This document shows positions 12,547 to 24,015 of a stretch of 64,000 nt of DNA, one piece after another (position 1 is the first letter of the stretch; the number at the start of each line of letters is the position of its first letter). Below the pieces are notes generated by a model. It worked only from the letters and a program-made list of their open reading frames with translations. It was not told the DNA's origin and ran no database searches. The position numbers and the translations under genes are program-made. Origin of the DNA: Tetragonia tetragonoides (lineage: Eukaryota > Streptophyta > Magnoliopsida > Caryophyllales > Aizoaceae); NCBI GenBank assembly GCA_038025085.1, contig CM076148.1, positions 20,130,501 to 20,194,500 of the forward strand, given 5' to 3'.

Positions 12547-13344
12547 AATAGTGGCTTCTTTCCCATCCATTTAGCAGCTTCTAGTGGCCATGTAAAAATA
12601 AAAAAAGTAATAAAGAAGTTGTTGCAATAATGTTGCCCAGATCCCAGAGAAATGTTGAGCTATAATGGTCAAACTATCCTATAAATTGCATCAACAAGAG
12701 GAAAAGACAATGTGGTTTGCTTTATTCATCAGACTCCTACACTTGAGTGTCTGCTAAACGAGAGAGATTATGATGGGAGCACACCTTTGCACTTGGCAAC
12801 CATGAATTGGCACCCCAAGATTGTGAGTATAATTACATGGGATAAGAGGGTGAAATTGAGGATACCGGACATTAAACAATGAAGGATTAATAGCTCTTGA
12901 TACAGTAGAGTACTACATGGAAAGATCTGCATCATGTGACAAGGTAACTGTGAGAAACTTTATTTCCCCACATGGAAAAGGTTTTCTTCATCAACTTTCA
13001 TTCAATGAAACAATTTATACACCAATTCTTAACTCCAACTTTTAAATGATAAGAACAGTCAATAACCTATTAATGTTTCATATGTATCCTCTTTTGATTC
13101 TGCAGTAGTTAACATGGACAGCAATGAAAGCAGCTCGTGCTTCTCGAGCTCCCAGAAGTGAGATTCTGAAACTATGCCAAAGAAACTTAAGTCAGTCACA
13201 ACTACCAAACACATCAAACACATATAATTACAAAGACAGTGTAAACACCCTTCTATTTGTTTCAACTCTTGTTGCAACTGTAACTTTTGCAGCTAGCTTT
13301 ACAATGCCTGGAGGGAATATTAACTCTGACCCAAATCAGAGGAT
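12547..13344 (+). pseudogene. Ankyrin-repeat/PGG-domain membrane protein (ACD6/ITN1-like), 5' piece
   Basis: Translation gives ankyrin-like blocks (GFFPIHLAASSGHVK, DYDGSTPLHLATMNWHPKIV, ALDTVEYYMERSASCDK), then an intron (donor at 12944, acceptor ending 13105). A PGG domain follows, with the first membrane segment YKDSVNTLLFVSTLVATVTF and FTMPGG. The family includes plant membrane ankyrin proteins in defence and salt signalling. In-frame stops (for example TAA after KKLLQ, TAG at 13106) and small indels show it is dead. The coding sequence is cut at 13344 by an LTR insertion. The 5' end of the gene was not found. Confidence 0.85.
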
Positions 13345-14222
13345 TGTAGAAACCCAAATGTGTCCCTCCTGGCGTAGCGCCCAATGATGTTAAGCTATTA
13401 ATGTTTCACTTTTAAAGAAACGAATGTCAATGCTCGAATTACTTGTGCTCATTTAAAATCCTTTACCTATCCTCACTCAGGATCTCATTAATTTTTATAT
13501 TCACAAATTGCCCTTTACATAAGCTTTCCAATGCTATCTTATTTGTTCCAATCGGACACACGGGTCAAAAGTTAAGATTTAACAAAGTGTTTGACTAAAA
13601 ACGATGTTCTCATACTCGCATATCAAGATTCAAGACTGATTTTTAGCCATGCAAGGATGAAATGGATTATTAGACCACTAGGCTTGTATTCCTCTTTGAA
13701 TTATCTTTACAAATGATGTATTGTGGACAAAAATACCATTACAAACGGAAGAGAAATGATCCGATGAGTGATCAATGCGCTGAAACGGACACCTCTCTAG
13801 TGTTTGGACCATAACTCATAGTATACTTATGCTATATGAGCCCACAATATGTCAAAAGAAAGCACTTTAACAAGTAATACAACTCACTAAGACTCGGGTC
13901 AATCCAAGCTCTAACGAGCGCTCCAGCGGCTTTTCGTGGCAGTAGGGACAAATTTCTCTGTCGCTGGCCCCAGCGGCCCCACCGCTGGAGCTCAGCGGTA
14001 GGCCGCTGGAGCTCGGGCGGTAGCCGCTGTAGCTCATGCGACATTACCGATTGATACTGGAGCCCCAGAGGCGCTCCCTATAATCGCTGAGCACCGAATT
14101 TGGCCCGGGAACCCTAATTTCCTATTTTCTTCGGCCAAATCACTATAAGTACCCCTCTAAACTCAATTTTACGGGTTAACCCTCATTATCACGGATTTTC
14201 ACCCATTAACTCAAGAAATTCC

Positions 14223-14225
<3 letters not shown>

Positions 14226-14293
<68 letters not shown>
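14226..14293. repeat. (CT)n microsatellite in LTR
   Basis: About 34 CT units in the leader part of the outer LTR. The homologous place in the inner LTR (about 15800) has only a short CT run, so it expanded after the copies separated. Confidence 0.95.
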
Positions 14294-14296
<3 letters not shown>

Positions 14297-14978
14297 CAAC
14301 CCTAATCAAATAATTCAAGCTTTCAAAACTGTTTTCCGAATCATGTTTTACATTGATTATGATTATGGTTGATTTGTATAACATGTTTTAACTGTTTGAA
14401 TTACTCTAGCATAGTTAGATAGTTTTGTTATTAATAATATTCATGTTTAGATAATTAATTTTCATGTTTTAATCACAAGTGCTAAATACAACATGACTTT
14501 TCAACACAATACAACATTTTTCAAAGTAAAAAGACTCAAATACCCCCTTCTAATTTACTCCTTCATCCTTTCATTTCTCTCTCTTCCCCAAGCTTCCCCT
14601 CTCTTGTTGAATCATCAAACTCAGCTCCTACACCATTGAAGGAAGTATCACACATTGACCAAGCCATCAATTAAAAAACAACAATTTATTGAACTAGAAC
14701 TCTTTAATTTGTACTTATTGTGTTGAATCTAATCATAATTTCCCCAATCCTACTTGTTAGTTGTGTTGAATTTGGTTGTAAACTTTTGACTTTTCATGGT
14801 TAATCTGATAATAATTTCTCCCACTCTACTTGTTGGTACTAAAATCTGCCTTAAGTTTGGTGTTTAAACTAGACTACCATCTATGATGGGCACTTGCTCA
14901 ACGTAATTGAAAATGTCTGTGATTAGTGTAACCTTGTTGAGAAGGTGGGATACTTCCTTTAATGGTGCTGGATAAGGG

Positions 14979-16810
14979 TGTAAGCACCTAAATCGGTTTC
15001 CCCTTGTCAAATGCCCAATGATGATAACCTATAATGAACATAATGAATTGAATGTCAATGCTCGAAATACTTGTGCTCATTTGTATCACATTATCCATAT
15101 TCATTCCGGATCCTTCACATTTAAATACCATCTAATAGCCCTTTTCATAAACTTTTCAATGCCATCTCATTTGTCCCAAACGGACACCGGAGTCAAAAGA
15201 TATGATTTAATGAAGTTACGGGTTAAAAACGATATTCTCGTACCCGCATGTCACGGTTCAAGACTGATTTTTAGCCATTCAAGGATTAATTGGAGTATTA
15301 GCCCACCAGGTTTGTATTACTCTTTGAATTAGCTTTCCAATGATGTATTATGGGCCAAAATCTCATTAGAAACGAAAGAGATATGATCCGATGATTGATT
15401 AATCCATTGAAACAGACACTTCTCTAGTGTTTGGGCCATAACTCATAGGGTACGTATGCTATTTGAGCCACAATATGTCAAAAGAAAGCCCTTTGAACAA
15501 GGAATCCAACGCACCAAGAATCATGCAAATTTGAGGTCTAACGAGCCCTCCAACGGCCTTTTCGTGGGAGCGGAGGTCGTGAAATGGGCCGCCGGCCCTA
15601 GCGGCCAGCCGCCAAGCCTCTGCTGCACTATCGAGGCCGCCGAGCCCCGAACGGCCCTCTGGGGAGCCGCTGGGCACCGTTTTTGGCCCGGGAACCCTAA
15701 TTTGACCTCCTTTTCGGCCCATTCCCTATAAATACCCCTCTAAACTCCATTTTTCGAGGCAGAACTCATTATTACGGGATTCAACTCAAGAAAACCCTAA
15801 TCTCTCTTTCTCCTCTATTCCATTCAACCCTAGTCACATCGATCAAACCTATATTCAAACCCTAATCAAGAACAAATCTCATCCCAAGATTAAGTCCAAT
15901 ATCAAGAGCAATTGACATTCAATTCTAGTACAATCAAGGTTCAACCTGAGGGTTCATCTTTTCAACTCTTAAATCTATTTTCAAATCATGTTTTATTTAT
16001 ATCATGATCATGGTTAATATCCTTTGCATATTTTCATTGTTTTATTTAGTTCATCATATGTAGATCAATTTTAATTATTGTTTTCATGATTATCATGCAT
16101 AGGTTAGTTTAATTATTATCGTTACATGATCTTCATACTTTTTAGTTTATTTTCTAGTTTTCTTATATTATATCATGTTTAATGTAAATATCATATCTTT
16201 GCATGTTTTCCATGATTAATCAATTTAATTAGCATACTAACATGTAATTAAAGTTTATATCTTTTATTTTACTTCCATTAAAGTTACTAACAAGTTTGTT
16301 CATGCAAATTGACAATTGGCACGTTAAGCTAGTACGGTAAGGTTGGGGAACATATTTTTATTATTTTGGTTGTGTTTTATAAATCAAATCATGCAATTGG
16401 GTAATCATGTGCAAAGCGATAACTTTAATAATTTGGTTTGTTCAACCCACCTAATTAATTTAGGATCTTGGACAACCGGATTGTTTGGAACCTTGTTATG
16501 TGAATTAAGAATCAACATGGATAGGATTAGTAGAGGCCGTTATTACGGGCGATTTAGATGAGATTCGTTTTGTCTTTTTAGTACCCACCACCCCGAACTC
16601 AATATTTGACCTTTGGGTTATATGAGTCATAATTCCCAATATGAATTGGGTGCACTTCGATGGTTTCCAATTATTTTCTTAAAAATTGGTGGCGACTTCA
16701 TTTGTTCAATAATCCCTTAATCAATATCAATCAATCTCTTCTATTTAAGAACCTATAACATATCATTATTTATTATTTCAATTAGGCGCCGAAAAGCGAG
16801 GGTTCTTACA
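14979..16810 (+). mobile_element. Solo LTR with perfect 5-bp target duplication (inner copy)
   Basis: 1832 bp, starting TGTAAGCACC and ending GGTTCTTACA (6-bp terminal inverted repeat TGTAAG/CTTACA). It is flanked by AAGGG on both sides (14974-14978, 16811-16815). A TATA box (TATAAATA, 15727-15734) lies just downstream of a GC-rich block with CCGCTG-type motifs. No internal region remains, so it arose by LTR-LTR recombination. The family looks gypsy-like, but no coding sequence is available to prove it. Confidence 0.93.
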
Positions 16811-16825
16811 AAGGGCCGCATATAT

Positions 16826-17400
16826 CAGGGCATTGTAGTCGCTGCACCTGAGTGACTATCGTGACATGTTGTCGCTAATTCTAGGGGGTTCATATATGTT
16901 CCAGTCGCCATATTCGGGAGACTCTATATGAATATAGTCACCTAGTTTCGGCGACTCTGTATCAATATTGTCACCAAGTTTAGGCGACTCTGTATCAATA
17001 TGGTCTCCAAGTTTCGGCGACAACATCTCTATACTGCCGCTCCCAATCGGTGATAATCATTTCAATTTTATCTTCAAATATTTTGTCACCATGGAAAGAG
17101 TTTTTTTTTTATTTTTTATATTTAAAACCTAGTCTTCCTCAGTCACCCAAAATAGGCAGTAGAGTTGTAGAAGGCTAAACTAGTCGCCAAGATGCAGCGA
17201 CCCAACGCCAAAACTGTCAGCGAAATAGAGTTGCAGTGTTGTCGCCCGGAACAAGTGAGAATCACCTGTACTGCCGCCCAGTTGCAGCGGAATTCAGACT
17301 AGAGAGTCACCCAACTCTGGCGATAACATGGAGATACAGTCGCTCAATATTGGCGACTGTATTCACAAGTTGTCGGCATTGTTTGGCGACTGTAGAGCCC
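16826..17400. repeat. Degenerate repeat field of GTCGCC/GGCGAC motifs
   Basis: About a dozen copies of gtcgcc/gtcacc alternate with the complement ggcgac. The clearest units are 'tcaccaagtttaggcgactc' and 'tctccaagtttcggcgacaa' (about 16930-17020, spacing near 37 bp), and each unit can form a small stem. The field lies inside the TIR element, next to the solo LTR. No coding meaning is visible. Confidence 0.7.
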
Positions 17401-18531
17401 AGAAATACAAAAAATATAGCCAGATTTTACGTCTTTCTTTGTGCCACCATTTTCAACCATCATGTTTTCATCTTTCTTAATCAATTTCCAAAGTTTTTGT
17501 TCTTCTCTTTACCCTGTTTTTTGGAACTATATGGAGTATAATTCAGCAGCTACATTGTCTAATTATATGCCCTATCCTTCTCTCTCCTACGTTATTTTCA
17601 TCCTTAGTTATCATTTTAAGTTTAGCTCTCAGAGCAACTATTGTGATGTACATCATATACTGTAGGAGAGGGAGGTAGGGGAATTGGGAAGAGAGAGAGA
17701 TAGAGAGGGAGGCTAGGGGAAGAGAGAAGGATCTTGCAAATCAAAATAAGGATATATGGGTCTTTTTGTCATCAAAGATGTTGTATTTGTTAAAAACTCA
17801 TGTTGTATTTAGCATTCCCCTTAGTTTAATGCATGTTTAGTGTAAATATTGCATCTTTGATAGATTGATTAGCATATTAGCATATTATTAGGGTTTTTAC
17901 ATGCCAGTAGCCCTAAATTGCATATTAGCATATTTTTATTATTCTGTATATATTGCATATTTTTATTTTGTTTATATTTCTTATTTCACTTCCATTGAAG
18001 TTACTAACAATCTTATTGGTGTGCATATTCAATTTGGCGCGTTTAGCAAGAACGGTAAGGTAGAGATTTACTTCTTTTATCTTATTATTGGTTTGGTTTA
18101 TGCTTGTTAATGAATGCTTGCAATTGGCTAATATGTGCAAAGCGATAACTTTAATAATTTGTTTGGTTCAACCCACCTAGTTAATTTAGGATCTTGGACG
18201 ATCGGATTTGTACGGAACCTTGCGATGTGAATTAAGAATCAACATGGATGAGATACAGGCGATTTAGATAGGATTCATTTTATCTTTTCGTACCCACACC
18301 TCCGAACTTTATCTTTGGCCTCGCTTGAGTTATAAGTCAATTCCCAATACGAATTGGGTGCACTTTTGATGGTTTCCAATTTTGTCCTTAAAAATTGGTG
18401 GCGACTTCACTATTTGCTTATTATTTCCCCTATCATAATCATGTTGCATATGTCGTATTATTTAAGAACCATTAATTGCAACTAAATATTTCAATTAGCA
18501 CCAAAAGGCAATGGTTCTTACGTACAGGGAT

Positions 18532-18592
18532 GACTACCATGCTACATAAGAAAGCTTTCTGTGTGTTTATTTTGAGCGATACCACAACCATG
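18532..18592 (+). pseudogene. Ankyrin/PGG pseudogene, middle piece
   Basis: The frame through this 61-bp remnant reads TMLHKKAFCVFILSDTT, the segment that follows the PGG motif in this family (second membrane segment). It is bounded on the left by the target duplication of the outer LTR and on the right by the copia element, whose target duplication CCATG lies at its end. Confidence 0.8.
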
Positions 18593-19362
18593 TGTTGGAA
18601 ATGAAGCCAAACAAGCTTCATGAAGCTTGGTATGCTTCAAAGAAAGTCCTTTAAAAAGCCTTGTTCACAAAACACATTGTCCCACATAGGTAGAGAAAGG
18701 AAAGAGAAGAGACTTTATATATTGATGTGGACTTTTAGTCTTTGAACTAAAAGGAAAGAGAAGAGAAGAGACTTTATATATTGATGTGGACTTTTAGTCC
18801 CACATAGGTTGAGAAAGGAAAGCTTCATGTAATGCTCCTCCACACACGCGCGCGCCGCCGCCGCCGTCCGTCCGGCGGGGTCGGGCTCGGGCGAGGGTGT
18901 GGGTTGGGTTGGGTTGGGTTGGGCTCTTTTTATTCTCGGCTCAATATTTTTGAGTCCGTTCAGCTTCAGATTCAGTAACCGTTATATCATTACTCTCGTA
19001 ATAAAATCCCACGATCTCAGCTCACTATTAACTTCTTGATTTCGGTTACTGATTCTAAGTCTCCTATATAATAACCGAAACCTCCAGCTTTGAGACAGAC
19101 AACAAAACAGATCCTCTCCTCTTCTCTTCTGTCATCTCTTCTCTCCTATGCTCTTCTCTTTACTTGGCAGTTGCTCAGTTTACGCTCAAAGCCATTGCAC
19201 CGTAGTACACCGGAGCATTGGCTGCCGTGTATCCCTGGAGGTCGGTTGCCGAAATTCCCTAGTGTACGTGTGGGGGCAAATTCGACTTTAGGGCAGTGAT
19301 TCATCACGCCACGGCCATTGTTACAGATAAGTTGTTCCGTTTCTAGCTTTGATATTTTAACA
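18593..19362 (+). repeat. 5' LTR of the copia element
   Basis: 770 bp. It is 77 bp longer than the 3' LTR because it carries an internal tandem duplication of a segment containing 'actttatatattgatgtgga' (18714 and 18771) plus 'cccacatagg.tgagaaagg'. A likely TATA box is TATATAATA (about 19064-19072). A GC-rich tract of CG/CCG repeats lies at about 18845-18890. Confidence 0.95.
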
Positions 19363-19377
19363 TTCTAAAGTCGAATT
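19279..19377 (+). promoter_or_regulatory. Self-complementary leader: candidate self-priming site of the copia element
   Basis: CTAAAGTCGAATT at 19365-19377 starts 2 nt after the 5' LTR, exactly where a primer-binding site belongs. It is the perfect complement of AATTCGACTTTAG at 19279-19291 inside the LTR, leaving a 73-nt loop. It does not resemble TGGTATCAGAGC. The geometry fits a primer whose 3' end (19291) pairs next to the LTR. The same arrangement with a different 13-mer exists in the second copia element (44833-44969). Confidence 0.6.
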
Positions 19378-19390
19378 GATTTTCTTTATC

Positions 19391-22300
19391 ATGGCTACTG
19401 ACGGAATTATTGGTAATGTTGATGTGAACGAATCTGTGCCTAATGTCACCCCTAATCATGCTGTTGTTATACCATCTACTTTAGTTCATAACGATACTAC
19501 TCTGCCTTATGTGAGTACAAATCTGATGACTGCTGGTACAACCCCTATATTCCCAAATTTTTTCGTTCCTGATATGTCTAAGTTAGATCCGTTTGATGGG
19601 AAAAATTATAATATGTGGTCGGATAAGATGGAATTTTTCTTGGGACAAATTGGTGTTGAGCATGCTTTAGTTGTTGACAAGGCTCCTGTCAATTCCACTA
19701 GAGACTTTCAGAAGGATAATAGGACTTGTCGTGGTATGTTGTTACATTACATGACCACATCCTTATACCAGATTTACAGTAAGTTGAAATTGGCTAAGGA
19801 AATTTGGGATGCTCTTAAATTGAAGTATGGAACTGATGACTTTGGGAAAGGGAAATATGCTTGTAGTAGGTGGCTTAAATTTGAGTTAGTTGATAATAAG
19901 CCTATGTTGGATCAAGTTCATGAGTATGAAAATTTAGTGACGGAAATTCTTGCTGAAGGGATGAAAATTTGTGAGGTTTTTCAAGCTAACTGTTTGCTTG
20001 ATAAATTGCCGAAATCTTGGGAGAATTATGTTCATTCTATGAGGCACAAACAGAAAACTTTTACTCTCCAGGAGGTTGTATCTCACATCAAGATCGAGGA
20101 ACAGAACCGGATCTAGGCTAAAGGAAAAACAACCGAACATTCCTCCTCTACTGCTAACCTTGTTGAACAAAAGAATTTTGCAGGTAGACATGACAGAAAC
20201 AAGGGACCCAAAGGGAAAGGACCAAACCAACTACATGGTAAGATTCAGCCACAAAACTTCAAGAAGCTTTTCAAAGGCAACTGTTACAACTGTGGTAAGT
20301 ATGGACATCCCGCTAAGGAGTGTAGAAGTGCTGCTGCCGTTGCTGTCAACAAACCCAAAGAGAACAAAGCCCAAGCTAACCTGACCGAGGATGTTATTGT
20401 TGCCATGGTGTCCGAGATTAACCTTGTTGGTAATACTGTTGAATGGATTTTGGACACCGGGGCAACAAGACATTGCTGTACCAACCGAGATATGTTCGTG
20501 GAGTACGTCAATGGTGCTGAAGGAGAGTGTGTCTTCATGGGTAACTCTAGCACTACTTCTGTTGCTGGTAAAGGGAAGGTTCTTTTAAAGCTTACTTATG
20601 GTAAAACTATTGCTTTAACCAATGTTTTGCATGTCCCTGATATTCGCAGGAACTTAATTTCTGGCTCGTTGTTGAACAAAGCTGGGATTAAGTTAGCATT
20701 TGAATCTGATAAACTTGTACTCACCAGAAATGGTGAATTTGTCGGGAAAGGTTTTTGTAGTAGGGGGTTGTTTGTGTTGGATGTTGTGACTGAGAATAAA
20801 GCATCTACCTCTTCTGTTGTTTACATAGTTGAGTCTGTTTCATTATGGCATGCTAGACTAGGTCATGTGAATGTGGCATCCATTAAAAGGCTAAAACAAT
20901 TTAGTCTTATTCCTGCATTTAGCAATACTGATTTTACTAAATGTGAAGTATGCGTAGAAGCTAAACATCCCAAAAAACCTTACAATAAGAATGTGACTAG
21001 AACTTCTACGTTACTAGAACTCGTGCATACTGACCTTGGTGATTTTCATAGCCATGTCAGTAGAGGTGGTAAAAAGTATTATATTACGTTTGTTGATGAT
21101 TATTCAACATTTACCAAAGTGTATTTGCTGAGTTCTAAGGATGAGGCTGAGGATAAATTTCTCATCTATAAAGCCGAGGTAGAAAACCAACTAGATCGTA
21201 AAATAAAAAGGTTTAGGTCCGATAGAGGTGGAGAATATGATTCAACACCTCGAAAGGTGTTTTGTGAGGCTAATGGGATCATTCACGAAATTACAGCTCC
21301 TTATGCTCCTCAACAAAACGGCATTGCCGAGAGGAAAAATAGGACCCTCAAAGAAATGATGAATGTTATGCTCATTAGTTCGGGTATGCCTAATAACATG
21401 TGGGGGGAAGCTTTACTTTCTGCCTGCTTTGTACTTAATCGTGTTCCCCACAAGAAACTTGAGAAAACTCCATATGAGTTGTGGAAAGGTTTTGGACCTA
21501 ACTTGAGTTACTTGAAAGTGTGGGGGTGCCTTGCGAAAGTCGGGATTCCTGACTTTCAAAGAAGCAAGATTGGACCCAAAACTTTGGATGCTATATTTAT
21601 TGGATATGCTAATAGTAGTGCTGCATATAGATTTGTTCTAAGAGATGGTTCTGGGTTTGGTGCTATTAAAGAGTCCCGTGATGCTGAATTTTTTGAGCAT
21701 ATCTTTCCTATGAAAGTAAATGAACAACGGGTCTTACCTGCTGCTGCATCTTCATTACCTTCACATGTCAATGCTTCATCTAGTATAGAAGTTCAAGAGC
21801 CTAGGAGGGGTAAACGAATTAGGACTGAGAAAAGTTTTGGCCCTGATTATGTTACTGCTTTCTTAGCTGAAATTGATGTGCTAGATGAAACTTTTGTGCA
21901 TGCGTATATTATTGAAGATGACCCTAGAAATTATGGAGAGGCCATGAGGTCAGTTGACTCTAGTTTTTGGCAAGAGGCCATAAATAGCGAGTTAGAATCC
22001 ATTATAAGTAACAATACTTGGATTTTATCTGACCTTCCTCGGGGTTGTAAGGCACTTGGTAGTAAATGGGTGTTTCGAAAGAAATACCGAACTGATGGGA
22101 CAATAGACAAATATAAGGCTAGACTTGTGATTCAAGGAAATTTTCAAAAGCAAGGACTTGATTATTTTGATACGTATTCTCCTGTTACTAAAGTTGCTAC
22201 TATTAGAGTTTTAATAGCACTTGCATCCATTCATCATCTTGTTGTGCATCAAATGGATGTTAAAACTGCATTTTTGAATGGTGATCTAAATGAGGAGATA

Positions 22301-23470
22301 TACATGAGACAGCCCGAAGGTTGTGTAGTTCCTGGACAAGAACATAAGGTATGCAAACTTGTTAAGTCCTTGTACGGACTTAAACAAGCACCCAAACAAT
22401 GGTATGACAAGTTTCATAGTACTATAATTTCTGATGGTTTCAAGGTGAATGATTCTGATGCTTGTGTTTATTCCAAATATGATGAGCATGGTTGCGTTAT
22501 GATATGTCTGTATGTTGATGACATGCTCATTTTTGGTACAAGTATTGATGTGGTAAACACAACAAAATTCTTTTTGAAATCATGCTTTGATATGAAAGAC
22601 ATGGGTGAAGCTGATGTAATTCTTGGCATTAAAATTACTAGAACTTCTGTGGGTTTAAGTTTGGATCAATCTCATTATGTTGAGAAAATTTTAAAGAAGT
22701 TTAAACAATTTGATTCCACTCCTGTCAAAACCCCATATGATTCTAGTATTCATTTGAAAAGGAATAAGGGTGACAGTGTATCACAAGAAGAGTATGCTAA
22801 GATAATTGGAAGTGTTATGTTTTTAATGAACTATACTAGACCAGATATAGCATATGCTGTGAGCAGGTTGAGTAGATATACTCATAATCCCAATCATGAA
22901 CATTGGAATGCCTTGATTAGATTGTTGAGATATTTGAAAGGTACTATGAATTGGGGTTTGCACTACAAGAATTTTTCATGTGTTTTGGAGGGGTATTGCG
23001 ATGCTAACTGGGTATCTGATAATGATGAAATTCATTCTACCAGTGGCTATGTTTTTACTCTTGCTAGTGCTGCTATATTTTGGAGATCCTCCAAACAAAC
23101 TTGTATTGCTAAATCTACAATGGAATCTGAGTTTATTGCTTTGGAGATGGCAGGCCATGAAGCTGAATGGTTAAGAAGCCTACTTGCCGATATTCCATTG
23201 TGGGGAAGACCGACTCCATCCGTTTCCATGCACTGTGATTGTCAAGCGGCCATAAGTGTAGCCCGCAACCATTCTTACAACGGAAAGAGAAGGCATATAC
23301 GACTTCGGCATGAAATTGTTAAAAATATGATCAGAGATAATGTGATATCACTTGAGTATGTAAAGTCAGAGAGGAATCTCACAGATCCTCTCACCAAAGG
23401 CCTTTGTAGAAAGATAGTGCTTGAGTCAGCACTAGGAATGGGGCTTCAGCCCAATGGGAGTGAATTGTGA
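19391..23470 (+). pseudogene. Copia Gag-Pol polyprotein, one in-frame stop
   Basis: A single frame from ATG 19391 to TGA 23470 (1360 codons), interrupted only by TAG at 20114-20116. Domains in order: Gag (FDGKNYNMWSDKMEF); zinc knuckle [14 protein letters not shown] (20282-20323); protease active site WILDTGAT (about 20447); integrase zinc finger region HARLGH (about 20850), catalytic DDE residues ([27 protein letters not shown]); reverse transcriptase with YVDDM (22511-22525); RNase H (YCDANW, STMESEF). The TAG lies between Gag and the zinc knuckle and probably arose from AAG or a similar codon. Regulated readthrough is possible but unproven. Everything else looks intact. Confidence 0.95.
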
Positions 23471-24001
23471 TGGATACCCAACCTGGAACATATCCAGGTT
23501 CAATGAGGTCAAACGAAATCACAAAACAACTCCAGTCCTGTACTACAAACTCCATTCCTTTATAACAATGATGTAGTATTTTTCCGTATACTGTCATGTG
23601 TGTGAGGTTGAGCAATTTTAGCTCTTAATGAGTTCATAGCCTTGTAAGGTGGTGTGAGACAGTACACACTTGATGAACTCACCTATGTGAATGTGGGAAA
23701 ACTGCCCGTCCCCTATGAGAGCATTTGGGCTAATGACTCTCTAGAGCGTTCACAGAAGTATCCATGCACGTAAGGGGCTAACGTATATATGTTTTCGCGA
23801 GAGTAAATCTGATTTTGAGGTCAAACTAGTGCGCAGTTTGTACTGAACAAATACCGTGAAAGGTTCAAGGAATTTTTTCCACCTAAATGGTTGTTGGGCA
23901 AACTTGTAAGCACAAGGTACTAATTCAAGTCCACAAGACATTAGTATCGTAACGTGCGACCTCCTACTGCCATGAAACTTTTTCTACCATTCTTTCTTTG
24001 A

Positions 24002-24015
24002 ATCATGTGGGGGAT
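24002..24015 (+). promoter_or_regulatory. Polypurine tract of the copia element
   Basis: The purine-rich 'gtgggggat' lies immediately before the 3' LTR. This is the standard position for plus-strand DNA priming during reverse transcription. Confidence 0.8.

Larger units (their letters stand above)
14480..17814. mobile_element. TIR-bounded DNA transposon with a nested solo LTR
   Basis: The left end is TGCTAAATACAACATGA (14480-14496). The right end TCATGTTGTATTTAGCA (17798-17814) is its exact inverted complement, and inverted similarity continues inward (aatacaacat, aaaaagac) for roughly 60 bp. Without the inner LTR the element is about 1.5 kb. It has no transposase frame, but a curious GTCGCC/GGCGAC repeat field lies in its right half. 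No clean target duplication is visible, so hAT versus Mutator cannot be decided. It inserted into the outer LTR. Confidence 0.75.
13345..18526 (+). mobile_element. Solo LTR (outer copy) interrupted by a nested TIR element
   Basis: It starts TGTAGAAACCC and ends GGTTCTTACGTACA. It is homologous to the clean solo LTR at 14979-16810, sharing 'caatgatg', the heat of repeated CAGCGG/CCGCTG motifs, a TATA-like 'ctataagtacccctctaaac' and 'ggtggcgacttca'. The flanks aggat (13340-13344) and gggat (18527-18531) are a target duplication with one mismatch. The LTR is present as 13345-14479 and 17815-18526, the middle being a later insertion. It interrupts the PGG domain of the ankyrin pseudogene. Confidence 0.8.
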
